Of a stretch of DNA of 64,000 bases, positions 50,192 through 58,640 are shown piece after piece. The DNA comes from JARFQW01 sp963842955. GTDB taxonomy: Bacteria; Pseudomonadota; Gammaproteobacteria; Steroidobacterales; XN24. The position numbers and the translations under genes were made by a program. The stretch is from the NCBI GenBank assembly GCA_963842955.1, contig CAWJIJ010000011.1, positions 744,001 to 808,000 of the forward strand, read 5' to 3'. The notes beneath the pieces were generated by a model. That model saw nothing but the letters and a program-made list of their open reading frames with translations, ran no database searches and was not told the DNA's origin. Position 1 is the first letter of the stretch, and the number at the start of each line of letters is the position of its first letter.

Positions 50192-51849
50192 GGGGCTGGC
50201 GACGACGGATTGTCACCCAGGGCCTCGTCCCGGAGCACCCGGCGCAGAATCTTGCCCACGTTGGTTTTCGGCAATTCGTCTCGTATCTCGATGCGGCGCG
50301 GCACCTTGTACGCCGTCAGCTGCTGGCGACAATAGTCGGTCAGTGCTGCCCGATCCAGGCTGCCGCCGGCCTTCAGCACGACGTAGAGAACGATCGCTTC
50401 GCCGCTGCGTTCATCGGGCACACCCACACAAGCCGCTTCCAGTATGTCTTCGTAGCGGGTCACGACATCCTCGATCTCGTTGGGATACACGTTGAATCCC
50501 GAGACCAGGATCATGTCCTTCTTGCGGTCCACGATCTCGATGCATCCCGCCTCATCGATCCGAGCGATATCTCCCGTGCGCAGATAGCCGTCTTCCGTGA
50601 TCACCTCGGCGGTAGCCTCGGGACGCTGCCAGTATCCGCGCATGACCTGCGGCCCGCGCACCCACAACTCGCCCGGCTCACCTGCGGGAACGGGACGGCC
50701 TTCCAGGTCTCGAAGGGTCACCTCCGTGTCCACCAGCGGGGGGCCGACCGTGCCGCTCCATGCCCCCGGCATGCCGGCATTCTCGGCGCTGACCACCGGG
50801 GAAGTCTCGGTCAGCCCGTAGGCAACCTGGATCCTGGAACCCGTCACCCGTAGCCATTCCTCTGCAACGATCTTGTGCAACGGCGCACCGCCGGTCCCCG
50901 TGAACCGCAGGCGCGAAAAGTCCAGCGCGCGGAAATCCGCCCGCTGCAGCAAGGCGCTGAACAAGGTATTGATGCCGACAAACCCCGTGATCCGGCGGCG
51001 TCGAAGCTCCCGGAGAAATGCATCCAGGTCCCTGGGATTCGGAATCAATAGCTGGCTGGCGCCACTGTTGAGGAACAGCATGAGGCCGGGAATCAACGCC
51101 GCCGCATGATAGATGGGCAGCGGCAAGACAAAAACGTCCTCACCGGGGCAGACTTCGGCGAGCAACTCCGCCTGCAGAGTCTCGCACTGGGCCAGATTGG
51201 CCAGCACGTTACCGTGTGTCAGCATCGCCCCCTTGGATAGCCCGGTCGTGCCGCCGGTATATTGAAGAAAAGCCAGATCCTCCCGGTCCGTCTGAACCGG
51301 AGGAGGCTCTCCTCCCTCACAGGCCCGCACCACCGCAAGCCAGCGATGATGGCCCGGCAGCTCATAGGCGGGCACCAGCTTCCTGACGTAACGCAGCACG
51401 AAATTCACGAGCTGACGCTTGACCCGCGGAAGCTCGTCGCCGACCTCGGTAACAATCACGTGGCGCACCGGAGTATCAGCGATCACCGTCTCCAGCGTGG
51501 CGGCACAGTTTGCCAGGACGAATATTGCGAGCGCCCCCGAGTCACGGAGCTGGTGGGACAGTTCCCGCGCTGTATACAGCGGGTTGACGTTGACCACGAC
51601 CAGGCCCGCCCGAAGGATGGCGTGCAGAACGATCGGGTACTGCAGCACGTTGGGCATCATGACCGCGACCCGATCACCGGGCTGAAGGCCAAGGTCGGAT
51701 CGCAGCCACGCCGCGAGATCGCTGGAGCGGCTCTCCAGCCGTGCAAAGCTCAGGCTGCCGCCCAGACAGGAGAAGGCCTCGTGCCGAGCGTGCCGAAGAC
51801 AGGCCGCCGAGAAATAGCTCCCGAGATTAGTGATCTGGAGATCCGTCAC
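50188..51849 (-). CDS. fadD: Long-chain fatty-acid-CoA ligase (FadD-like)
   Basis: The 553-residue AMP-binding enzyme has the P-loop motif LQYTGGTTGLSKGAM, an adenylate-binding YGLTETSPVV, the hinge WVRGPQVMRGYW and TGDIARID/ VDRKKDMILVSGFNVYPNEIE motifs, and a C-terminal KTNVGKILRR (catalytic Lys). It activates fatty acids to acyl-CoA via acyl-AMP at the inner membrane. Start is GTG 51849 behind AAGGA. A second fadD lies directly upstream on the same strand; both are similar and probably arose by tandem duplication. Confidence 0.93.
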   Translation of the reverse strand: MTDLQITNLGSYFSAACLRHARHEAFSCLGGSLSFARLESRSSDLAAWLRSDLGLQPGDRVAVMMPNVLQYPIVLHAILRAGLVVVNVNPLYTARELSHQLRDSGALAIFVLANCAATLETVIADTPVRHVIVTEVGDELPRVKRQLVNFVLRYVRKLVPAYELPGHHRWLAVVRACEGGEPPPVQTDREDLAFLQYTGGTTGLSKGAMLTHGNVLANLAQCETLQAELLAEVCPGEDVFVLPLPIYHAAALIPGLMLFLNSGASQLLIPNPRDLDAFLRELRRRRITGFVGINTLFSALLQRADFRALDFSRLRFTGTGGAPLHKIVAEEWLRVTGSRIQVAYGLTETSPVVSAENAGMPGAWSGTVGPPLVDTEVTLRDLEGRPVPAGEPGELWVRGPQVMRGYWQRPEATAEVITEDGYLRTGDIARIDEAGCIEIVDRKKDMILVSGFNVYPNEIEDVVTRYEDILEAACVGVPDERSGEAIVLYVVLKAGGSLDRAALTDYCRQQLTAYKVPRRIEIRDELPKTNVGKILRRVLRDEALGDNPSSPAP

Positions 51850-51882
51850 GTGGTCCTTGCCCCTGTTCTGAACAGATCGTCG

Positions 51883-53571
51883 CTATGCCTGGCGAGCCAT
51901 CTCTTCGTCCCGCAGCGCTCTGCGCAGAATCTTGCCGACATTGGTCTTGGGCAGATCGTCTCTGAACTCCACGTGCCGGGGCACCTTGTACCCGGTGAGG
52001 TTCTCCCTGCAAAACGCGATGAGCTCCTCGGCGGTGGGCGTCTCGCCGGGCTCCGGAACCACGAAGATCTTTACGGCCTCCGTGGACTTCGGATCCGGGA
52101 CGCCGATACACGCGGCCTCGAGAACCTTGGCGTGCTGGGTTACGACATTCTCCACCTCGTTCGGATAGACGTTGAAGCCGGACACGAGAATCATGTCCTT
52201 CTTGCGATCGACGATCCGGAAGTGACCGCTCTCCTCCATGATCGCGATGTCGCCGGTTCTCAGGTAGCCGTCCTCGTACATGACATCAGCCGTGGCTTCG
52301 GCCCGCTGCCAGTACCCCTTCATGACCTGCGGGCCATGGACGCACAACTCGCCGGATTCGCCCGGCGGAAGATCCCGTCCCTCACTGTCGCGAATGGCTA
52401 CGACCGTGGACGGCAGGGGCAGACCGATCGTGCCGGAAAACACGACATCTGCGCCGGTGGGCTGCATGCTGACCACGGGCGAAGTCTCCGTCAGACCGTA
52501 GCCTTCCTGGATCAGTCCGCCGGTAACCTCGAACCAGCGCTCCGCCACGGCCTTCTGCAGGGCCATGCCTCCGGCCCCGGCCCACTTCAGGGAAGAAAAA
52601 TTCAGCGCCCGAAAACCCTCGTCGGCGAGCAGGGCGTTAAAGAGCGTGTTCACGCCGGTGATAATGGTGAACCGGTGCTGAGCCAGCTCCTTGACGAAGG
52701 CCGGGATATCCCGGGGATTGGGGATCAGCACGTTGGTGGCGCCCAGCGACATGAAAAGCATGCAGTTACAGACCAGGCTGAAGACGTGATAGAGCGGCAG
52801 CGCCGTGATCACGATTTCCGTATCCCCCTCCTCAATGATGCTCTGGATCCACGCTCGCATCTGCATCAGATTCGCGGTCATGTTGCGGTGGGTAAGCATC
52901 GCGCCCTTGGAGAGCCCGGTGGTCCCTCCCGTGTACTGCAGAAATGCAAGGTCGTCCTGGGTGACGCTTGGACGGTCAAGGGTCAGCGCCCCCCCCTTGG
53001 CAAGTACATCGTTCAGGCGCTCGTGACCGGGAAGACTGTACGCGGGCACCATTTTCTTCACCCGCCGCAGCACGAAATTCACAATCGCCGACTTGGGAAA
53101 TCCCAGCATGTCGCCGAAATCGGTAACGACGATCTTCTTCAACGGCGTCCTTGAGGCCACCTGTTCCAGGGTTCCGGCGAAATTCGAAAGAATCACGATC
53201 GCCTCGGCACCGGAATCCACGAGCTGGTGTTCCAGTTCCCGCGGGGTATAGAGCGGATTGACGTTCACGACCGTGTAGCCGGCGCGCAAGACGCCGAACA
53301 ACGCGACCGGGTACTGGAGAATATTGGGCATCATCAACGCAACCCGTGCGCCGCGATCCAGACCCGCGGATTTCTGCAGCCAGGCACCGAATGCGGCGCT
53401 CTTCCGATCCAGCTCTCCATAGCTCATGGACTTGCCCATACACGTGAACGCCTGGCGCTGGGCGTAGCGCTGACAGCTATCCTCGAAAATCGATACGAGA
53501 GTTTGCCCGCCCGAAAGATCGATCTCCGCGGGTGTGCCAGCGGGGTAATGCGTAAGCCAGGGCTTGTCCAC
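51883..53571 (-). CDS. fadD: Long-chain fatty-acid-CoA ligase (FadD-like), second copy
   Basis: The 562-residue enzyme carries LQYTGGTTGLSKGAML, YGLTETSPVVS, TGDIAIME, VDRKKDMILVSGFNVYPNEVE and KTNVGKILRR. The start is GTG 53569-53571 (VDKPWLTHYP...) behind GAGGAG; the longer frame to 54126 overlaps the bactofilin gene antisense. The downstream copy begins 33 bases beyond its stop, so they form a two-gene operon. Differences between copies in the N-terminal half may give different chain-length or localisation preferences. Confidence 0.94.
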   Translation of the reverse strand: MDKPWLTHYPAGTPAEIDLSGGQTLVSIFEDSCQRYAQRQAFTCMGKSMSYGELDRKSAAFGAWLQKSAGLDRGARVALMMPNILQYPVALFGVLRAGYTVVNVNPLYTPRELEHQLVDSGAEAIVILSNFAGTLEQVASRTPLKKIVVTDFGDMLGFPKSAIVNFVLRRVKKMVPAYSLPGHERLNDVLAKGGALTLDRPSVTQDDLAFLQYTGGTTGLSKGAMLTHRNMTANLMQMRAWIQSIIEEGDTEIVITALPLYHVFSLVCNCMLFMSLGATNVLIPNPRDIPAFVKELAQHRFTIITGVNTLFNALLADEGFRALNFSSLKWAGAGGMALQKAVAERWFEVTGGLIQEGYGLTETSPVVSMQPTGADVVFSGTIGLPLPSTVVAIRDSEGRDLPPGESGELCVHGPQVMKGYWQRAEATADVMYEDGYLRTGDIAIMEESGHFRIVDRKKDMILVSGFNVYPNEVENVVTQHAKVLEAACIGVPDPKSTEAVKIFVVPEPGETPTAEELIAFCRENLTGYKVPRHVEFRDDLPKTNVGKILRRALRDEEMARQA

Positions 53572-53757
53572 GTGAAGCTTCTCCTCGGTGCGCGTTGGCG
53601 CGTTGCTGTCAGGTACCGCAGGGATTAGACCAGCGTGCGCCGGTGGTCGCCATATGCGCTGCAACATACCGGGTGCTTGCGGCCACGCGGGCAAGCCCGG
53701 ATAGTATGGTCCGGCCCGGCCGGGCAGCGTCCCCAGGAACACAAGGACAAGAGAGAA

Positions 53758-54150
53758 ATGATTGGGAAGAAACGACGGCTCCGTGATCAATCCGACGGGC
53801 CCGCCACGATCATTGGCGAAACCGCGACGGTCCAGGGCGCCCTGGGCGGCAGCGGGCATTTCGTCATCGAAGGTCATATCGAAGGTGACAGCCAGCTCCA
53901 CGGCATGGTCACGCTGTCGGCCACGGGCCGCTGGACCGGCAGTCTCGAGGCAACGGACGTGATCGTCGCGGGGACCCTGGACGGCGACCTCCGCGCCACG
54001 GGCAAGGTGGAAATCACGCCCTCTGCCCGCATCGACGGAAGCGTAATGGGAGCAAGCATCGCCATCGCCGAAGGGGCCGTCATCGCCGGCGAGATCAAGG
54101 TGACCCACGCCGAAGACGTCCATCATTTCGAGGAACGCCGCGGCAGCTGA
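53758..54150 (+). CDS. Bactofilin family polymer-forming protein
   Basis: The 130-residue protein has a short charged tail and a right-handed beta-helix core of repeats with Gly/Ile/Val turns (FVIEGHIEGDSQLHGMVTLSA, GTLDGDLRATGKVEI, SARIDGSVMGASIAIAEGAVIAGEI), the bactofilin hallmark. Bactofilins polymerise into membrane-attached filaments affecting cell shape or localising enzymes. Start ATG 53758 lies behind GAGAGAA; an earlier in-frame extension to 53635 is not protein-like. It is divergent from the fadD operon and precedes a GGDEF-EAL gene. Confidence 0.92.
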   Translation: MIGKKRRLRDQSDGPATIIGETATVQGALGGSGHFVIEGHIEGDSQLHGMVTLSATGRWTGSLEATDVIVAGTLDGDLRATGKVEITPSARIDGSVMGASIAIAEGAVIAGEIKVTHAEDVHHFEERRGS

Positions 54151-54340
54151 TCCGGCGCCGTTCCCTTCGCTGCGGGCAGCCGCTACACTCTGGAGCGTGG
54201 CACATTGGCTTGAACCGGGGGCGGTTCGGCCGAAATAAAAAGCAACAACACAGCCGCGACAGACGCTCCAGAGGGGCAGAAGATGGTCGAGAGCTTACCC
54301 GGCGTCGGGCGACGTGCCGTGAGGGCCGCGTGGGTTACGT

Positions 54341-56230
54341 ATGTCTGAGCGTCCCGTTACGACCGCCATCGTTTGCCTTGCCGCCGCAGCCGGCCTGGGT
54401 CTGCTGACCCTGGCGGGTGGCGTGCCCGCCACGCTGGCTGTCCCGGTAATTGCCCTGCTGTGCCTGCTGGCCGGCTACCTGCTGGGACGGGCCGCCGGCG
54501 CGCCCGCCGCCATCCCCGAGACCGGGACGCCCGCGAAACCCGACGCGCCCCGCCTGGACCCGCTCGTACTCGAGGAGATCTCCGAAGGGGTACTGATACT
54601 CGACGAACAGGGCCGGATCCGCCGGGCCAATGCCGCTGCCACGCAGCTGCTGGGACAAAACGCGGCGGCCCTGGGAGGGACCCCGCTCACGGAACTCCTC
54701 GCCGACGGCGCGGATCCGGTGCTCGATAACGAGGGTTACCCGATCGCGAGCGGTAAAACCGCCCTGAAGCTTGGCGGAGCCGATTCCGCTCCCGTGGCTT
54801 TCAGCTGTGTGGCGTCGGAACCCGGCCGGCCCGACCGGATGGCCGTCATCCTGAGGAGCCTGGCCGACGAAGATCGCTCGAGAAAGCGCATCCGCTACCT
54901 CGCCCGCTATGACCCCCTGACCCGGGTTGCGAACCGCATGGAGTTTCAGCATCGCCTCCAGCAGGCGATTGCGCGGGCGCGGCGCAACGGCACACGGCTG
55001 GCCTTGCTCTATGTGGACATCGACCGTTTCAAGGATGTCAACGACCGCTTCGGCCACCTCGTCGGCGATCGCAGCCTCGAGATCATGGCGCGCCGCATCG
55101 CCGATTTCCTGGATGATTCCGACCTGGTTGGCCGGCTGGCCGGCGACGAGTTCGCGGTGCTGATCGAGGGGCTTCCGGCAGACAGCCCGGCGCGGGTCGG
55201 ACTCGCCGGCACGTCACGGATGCTGCTGGACTGCATCGCCAATGAGTTCCACGTTGAACGCCAGGAAATCTTTCTCACGGCGAGCATCGGTATCGCCTGT
55301 TTCCCCGACGACGGTGACAACGTCATCGACCTGATTCGCAACGCTGACGCAGCGATGTATCACGCGAAAAAGGCGGGCGGCAACACTTATGGCTTTTATG
55401 CCGCCGACATGAATGCCGACGCAGTGGACCGGCTGATGCTGAAGAGCGAGCTTCGCCGCGCCATGGAGCGGGACGAATTCATGGTCCTCTACCAGCCCAA
55501 GGTGGACCTCCGCGACGGCCGCATCGCCGGGGCCGAAGCACTTCTGCGCTGGCGTCATCCGAAACGTGGTGACGTTCCCCCCGGAAAATTCATCCCGCTG
55601 GCCGAGGAAGGAAGCCTGATATTCGAGATCGGCGAATGGGTCTTGAACCGGGTCTGCGGGGACTACCTGGGCTGGCAGACCCGGCTGGCCTGGCCGGGCC
55701 GCGTGGCGGTCAACCTGTCGCTGAAGCAGCTGCGCCAGCGAGACTTCGTCCAGCGCATCGAGGCCACCTTCGAGGAGCATCGGCTAACGCCGTCGTGTGT
55801 CGAGCTCGAGATCACCGAATCGACCCTCATGGACGACGGCGAAAAAACGCTGCACATGCTCGACCGGCTCTACGAGCTCGGCCTGCACCTGTCCATCGAC
55901 GATTTCGGTACCGGCTACTCCTCCCTGAGCGCCCTGCAGCATTTCCCCATCGGCACGCTGAAGATCGACCAGTCGTTCGTCCAGGATGCCGTCGAGACCA
56001 GCGAGAGCCAGACCATTGTCACCACGATCATCAACATGGGCCGCAGCCTGAACATGGATGTCGTTGCCGAGGGCGTGGAAACCCGGGAACAGCTGGAGAT
56101 ACTGCGCCGGCACGGTTGCACGTATGGCCAGGGCCACCTGTTTGGCGCGGCTCTGACCGCCAGCGAGTACCGGGACCTCCTGCTCCGCCAGCAACGCGGA
56201 GAGCGGCTCGACGAGGGGCTGTTTGCCTGA
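54341..56230 (+). CDS. Diguanylate cyclase/phosphodiesterase (GGDEF-EAL) with membrane and PAS-like regions
   Basis: The 629-residue protein has two N-terminal hydrophobic helices (about 8-50), a PAS-like segment (about 75-125), a GGDEF domain with an AGDEF signature near 267-271 (an active variant type), and an EAL domain with EALLRWRHP near 399, ITESTLMDD, DDFGTGYSS and KIDQSFV. The metal and catalytic residues of EAL are present, so phosphodiesterase activity is likely; QGHLFG replaces the usual QGYLFS. It controls c-di-GMP. Start is ATG 54341. It stands alone, 190 bases after bactofilin. Confidence 0.93.
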   Translation: MSERPVTTAIVCLAAAAGLGLLTLAGGVPATLAVPVIALLCLLAGYLLGRAAGAPAAIPETGTPAKPDAPRLDPLVLEEISEGVLILDEQGRIRRANAAATQLLGQNAAALGGTPLTELLADGADPVLDNEGYPIASGKTALKLGGADSAPVAFSCVASEPGRPDRMAVILRSLADEDRSRKRIRYLARYDPLTRVANRMEFQHRLQQAIARARRNGTRLALLYVDIDRFKDVNDRFGHLVGDRSLEIMARRIADFLDDSDLVGRLAGDEFAVLIEGLPADSPARVGLAGTSRMLLDCIANEFHVERQEIFLTASIGIACFPDDGDNVIDLIRNADAAMYHAKKAGGNTYGFYAADMNADAVDRLMLKSELRRAMERDEFMVLYQPKVDLRDGRIAGAEALLRWRHPKRGDVPPGKFIPLAEEGSLIFEIGEWVLNRVCGDYLGWQTRLAWPGRVAVNLSLKQLRQRDFVQRIEATFEEHRLTPSCVELEITESTLMDDGEKTLHMLDRLYELGLHLSIDDFGTGYSSLSALQHFPIGTLKIDQSFVQDAVETSESQTIVTTIINMGRSLNMDVVAEGVETREQLEILRRHGCTYGQGHLFGAALTASEYRDLLLRQQRGERLDEGLFA

Positions 56231-56350
56231 CGGATTCGCGTCGATTCGGACGCGGACCGGTTTTCAGTGCGTCTTGCCTCTGGCCTCTCTGTAGAGCCGA
56301 TATCGGGTATTTCGCCCCGGCGCTGCCTTCGCCCGCACCCCGCAACGGGC

Positions 56351-56392
56351 GGGCTGTTCTTTGGGCTATTCTTTGTGGGCTATTCTTTGGGC
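56351..56392 (+). repeat. Short tandem repeat upstream of the alcohol dehydrogenase gene
   Basis: Three imperfect units of GGGCTRTTCTTT, each followed by 0-2 spacer bases, occupy 56351-56388. They lie about 80 bases before the dehydrogenase start at 56469. Short direct repeats like this can vary in length by slippage. No regulatory function is evident. Confidence 0.5.
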
Positions 56393-56468
56393 AGGCACGG
56401 GTTTCGGGGCGCGGATAGTAGGCCCAAGCAACAGGTGCCCGGCCGAAGCTGGGAGAGGCGAACCGGCA

Positions 56469-57506
56469 ATGCGATGCATGGTACTGGACAGGCCCGGGGA
56501 GGCGCTGCATCCACGCGTGTCCGACAGCCGGGAGCCCGGTCCGGGGGAAGTCCGTATCCGGGTCGCCGCCTGCGGCGTCTGCCGTACCGACCTGCACCTC
56601 GTGGACGGGGAGCTGCCGCATCCGGCCCTTCCCATCGTTCCCGGCCATGAAATCGTTGGCCGGATCGAGGCGACCGGGCCGGAAGTCGATCTGCAACCGG
56701 GCCAGCGGGTAGGGGTACCCTGGCTGGGCTGGACCTGCGGCGTCTGCGAATGGTGCCGGCGGGGCCAGGAGAACCTGTGCCCCGAGGCCCGCTTCACGGG
56801 CTACCAGATCGACGGGGGATACGGCACCCACACGATCGCCGACGCCCGGTTCGTGTTTCCCCTGCCGGATGCGTATGGCGACGTCGAGGCTGCACCGCTT
56901 CTCTGCGCGGGACTGATCGGTTATCGGAGCCTCGCCGCGACCGGGGGAGACGCTCGCCGCATCGGCATCTTCGGGTTCGGCGCCGCAGCCCACATCATTA
57001 CCCAGGTCGCCCGCTGGCAAGGACGAGACATCTACGCTTTCACTCGCCCGGGTGACCAGGCGGCCAAGGACTTCGCCCACGCCCTCGGCGCCGTTTGGGC
57101 CGGCGGCTCGGACGAGCCGCCGCCGGAGCCCCTTGACGCCGCCATCATTTTCGCGCCGGCCGGCCCGCTGGTCCCGCTCGCACTGGCCGCCGTGCGTCCC
57201 GGTGGCACGGTGGTGTGCGGCGGCATCCACATGAGCGATATCCCTTCGTTTCCCTACCGCCTGCTCTGGGAGGAGCGAACCATCCGCTCAGTGGCGAATC
57301 TCACCCGCCGTGACGCTGCCGAGTTCCTGGAACTGGCGCCGCGTGCCGGCGTTCGCACGCAGACGACCGGGTATCCGCTGGTCCAGGCGAATGCTGCTCT
57401 GGATGATTTGCGGGCCGGGCGCCTGACCGGCGCGGCAGTGCTGGTTCCGGACCTCGGGGCGGAACCCGGGCCGCTTCCGGAAGAAACGGGGCCCGGCTCT
57501 CAGTAG
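56469..57506 (+). CDS. Zinc-dependent alcohol dehydrogenase
   Basis: The 345-residue MDR enzyme has the catalytic zinc site (ACGVCRTDLHLVDGE with Cys, and GHEIVG with His/Glu), the structural zinc cluster (CGVCEWCRRGQENLC with four Cys) and the Rossmann motif GIFGFGAAAH near 175. It oxidises or reduces alcohols/aldehydes with NAD(P). Start ATG 56469 follows GGAGAGG; the longer frame to 56361 contains the tandem repeat. It ends seven bases into the tail of the convergent lipocalin-like gene. Confidence 0.93.
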   Translation: MRCMVLDRPGEALHPRVSDSREPGPGEVRIRVAACGVCRTDLHLVDGELPHPALPIVPGHEIVGRIEATGPEVDLQPGQRVGVPWLGWTCGVCEWCRRGQENLCPEARFTGYQIDGGYGTHTIADARFVFPLPDAYGDVEAAPLLCAGLIGYRSLAATGGDARRIGIFGFGAAAHIITQVARWQGRDIYAFTRPGDQAAKDFAHALGAVWAGGSDEPPPEPLDAAIIFAPAGPLVPLALAAVRPGGTVVCGGIHMSDIPSFPYRLLWEERTIRSVANLTRRDAAEFLELAPRAGVRTQTTGYPLVQANAALDDLRAGRLTGAAVLVPDLGAEPGPLPEETGPGSQ

Positions 57507-58640
57507 CCCGTCATCTCGAGATACCCCACACCGCGCTCACCGCCGGAGCCGGTGACCACCACCGCACCCTCCCAGTAAGCCACGTTGAGGTTCATTTCCT
57601 GGGCCGGAATCCGGGCGGCAATATCCAGGTCCAGTTTCAGCGAGGGTATGCGCATCCGCCAGGCCACCGGGTACCGGCGGCCGGTCTCGGGGCTGCGCCA
57701 CCACTTCCGGGGCTTGAGCCGGACCTCGGCGGGATCGATGGTGCGGCGCGTCCCGTCGGCGGCCACGAGGGCACCCTGGCTGAACGGGCCCCGGCCACCG
57801 TCATCCGTTCGAAGCTGGTAGAACATCAGGTCCCGGCCATCATCCAGCTGGATCGCGAACCAGTCCCATCCCGCCAGGTCTTCGCCCAGGGCGCTCGTGC
57901 TCCATTCCCGATCCATCCACGCGGTGCCAGCCACCTCGTGTGACTGGCCGGCCAGCACCACGCGGCCACGGGCTTCCAGGCGCGTGTAAGCGTAATAGTG
58001 GGACGCATTGCCCGGTTCGCTCCCCTTGCGGCTGTAGCCTTGCTCACCCTGCAGGACCAGGGGCTTGGCGGGCCGGAGATCCAGTTCCACGGCGTAGCCG
58101 TCCTGCCGGGCAGCCAGGCGCATCGGAAACGGTCCATCTTCACCCGCGGCGCGGACATTCCAGTCATGCAGCCAGACCCTGAACGGTTCGGCGCTGGCGC
58201 CGGCCAGACCGGCTCCGCCCCGCGCGAAACGTTCGAACTTGAACAGGGCTTCTCCCTCGGTGTCGGTCACCGCGAAGTGGCCCATCCATGCCTGGTTCGT
58301 CCCCCACTCCGAGGCCCGGGGAACAGCTTCGGGACTCAGCGCAAACCGGAAAATCGTGAACATGAAGCCGAAGTGACGACCGGCATCGCCTTCCACATTC
58401 CCTGTGAAGTACCACCACTCGGACTGGTACTGGGGATGCGCTCCGTGATCTCGCGGAAACTCGAAGCGATGCCCCGGCGAGGCACGTGCAAATCCCTCGC
58501 TTGCCCCATCCCCGAGGTAGTCGGAGACCCGGGCCCCGGTCGGCTCGTCCGCCACGCCGCAGGCCGCCAGGACCCCTGAGGAGAATACTCGCGAGAAACC
58601 CTCGGCCCCACTGCCTTGCCGCTGAATGCCGGCCGGTCAT
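57500..58640 (-). CDS. Lipocalin-like (AttH/CrtC) lipoprotein, frameshifted at the N-terminus
   Basis: Most of the protein (GTG 58555 onward) is an AttH/CrtC-like beta-barrel: YQSEWWYFTGNVEG, FKFERFARGGAG, WLHDWNVRA, GTAWMDREWSTSALGEDLAGWDWFAIQLDDGRDLMFYQLR. The upstream frame from ATG 58640 reads MTGRHSAARQWGRGFLASILL and, after removing one G from the GGGG at 58573-58576, continues RVLAACGVADEP, a perfect lipobox (LAAC). The ATG overlaps the permease stop as ATGA. The span is one base over a multiple of three (about 379 residues). It is likely a periplasm-facing lipoprotein partner of the ABC transporter, as in Agrobacterium AttEFGH. Confidence 0.85.

Noticed and set aside
51262..53154. 630-residue plus-strand frame across both fadD genes
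   Set aside because: Antisense shadow; both fadD genes contain complete AMP-binding motifs on the minus strand.
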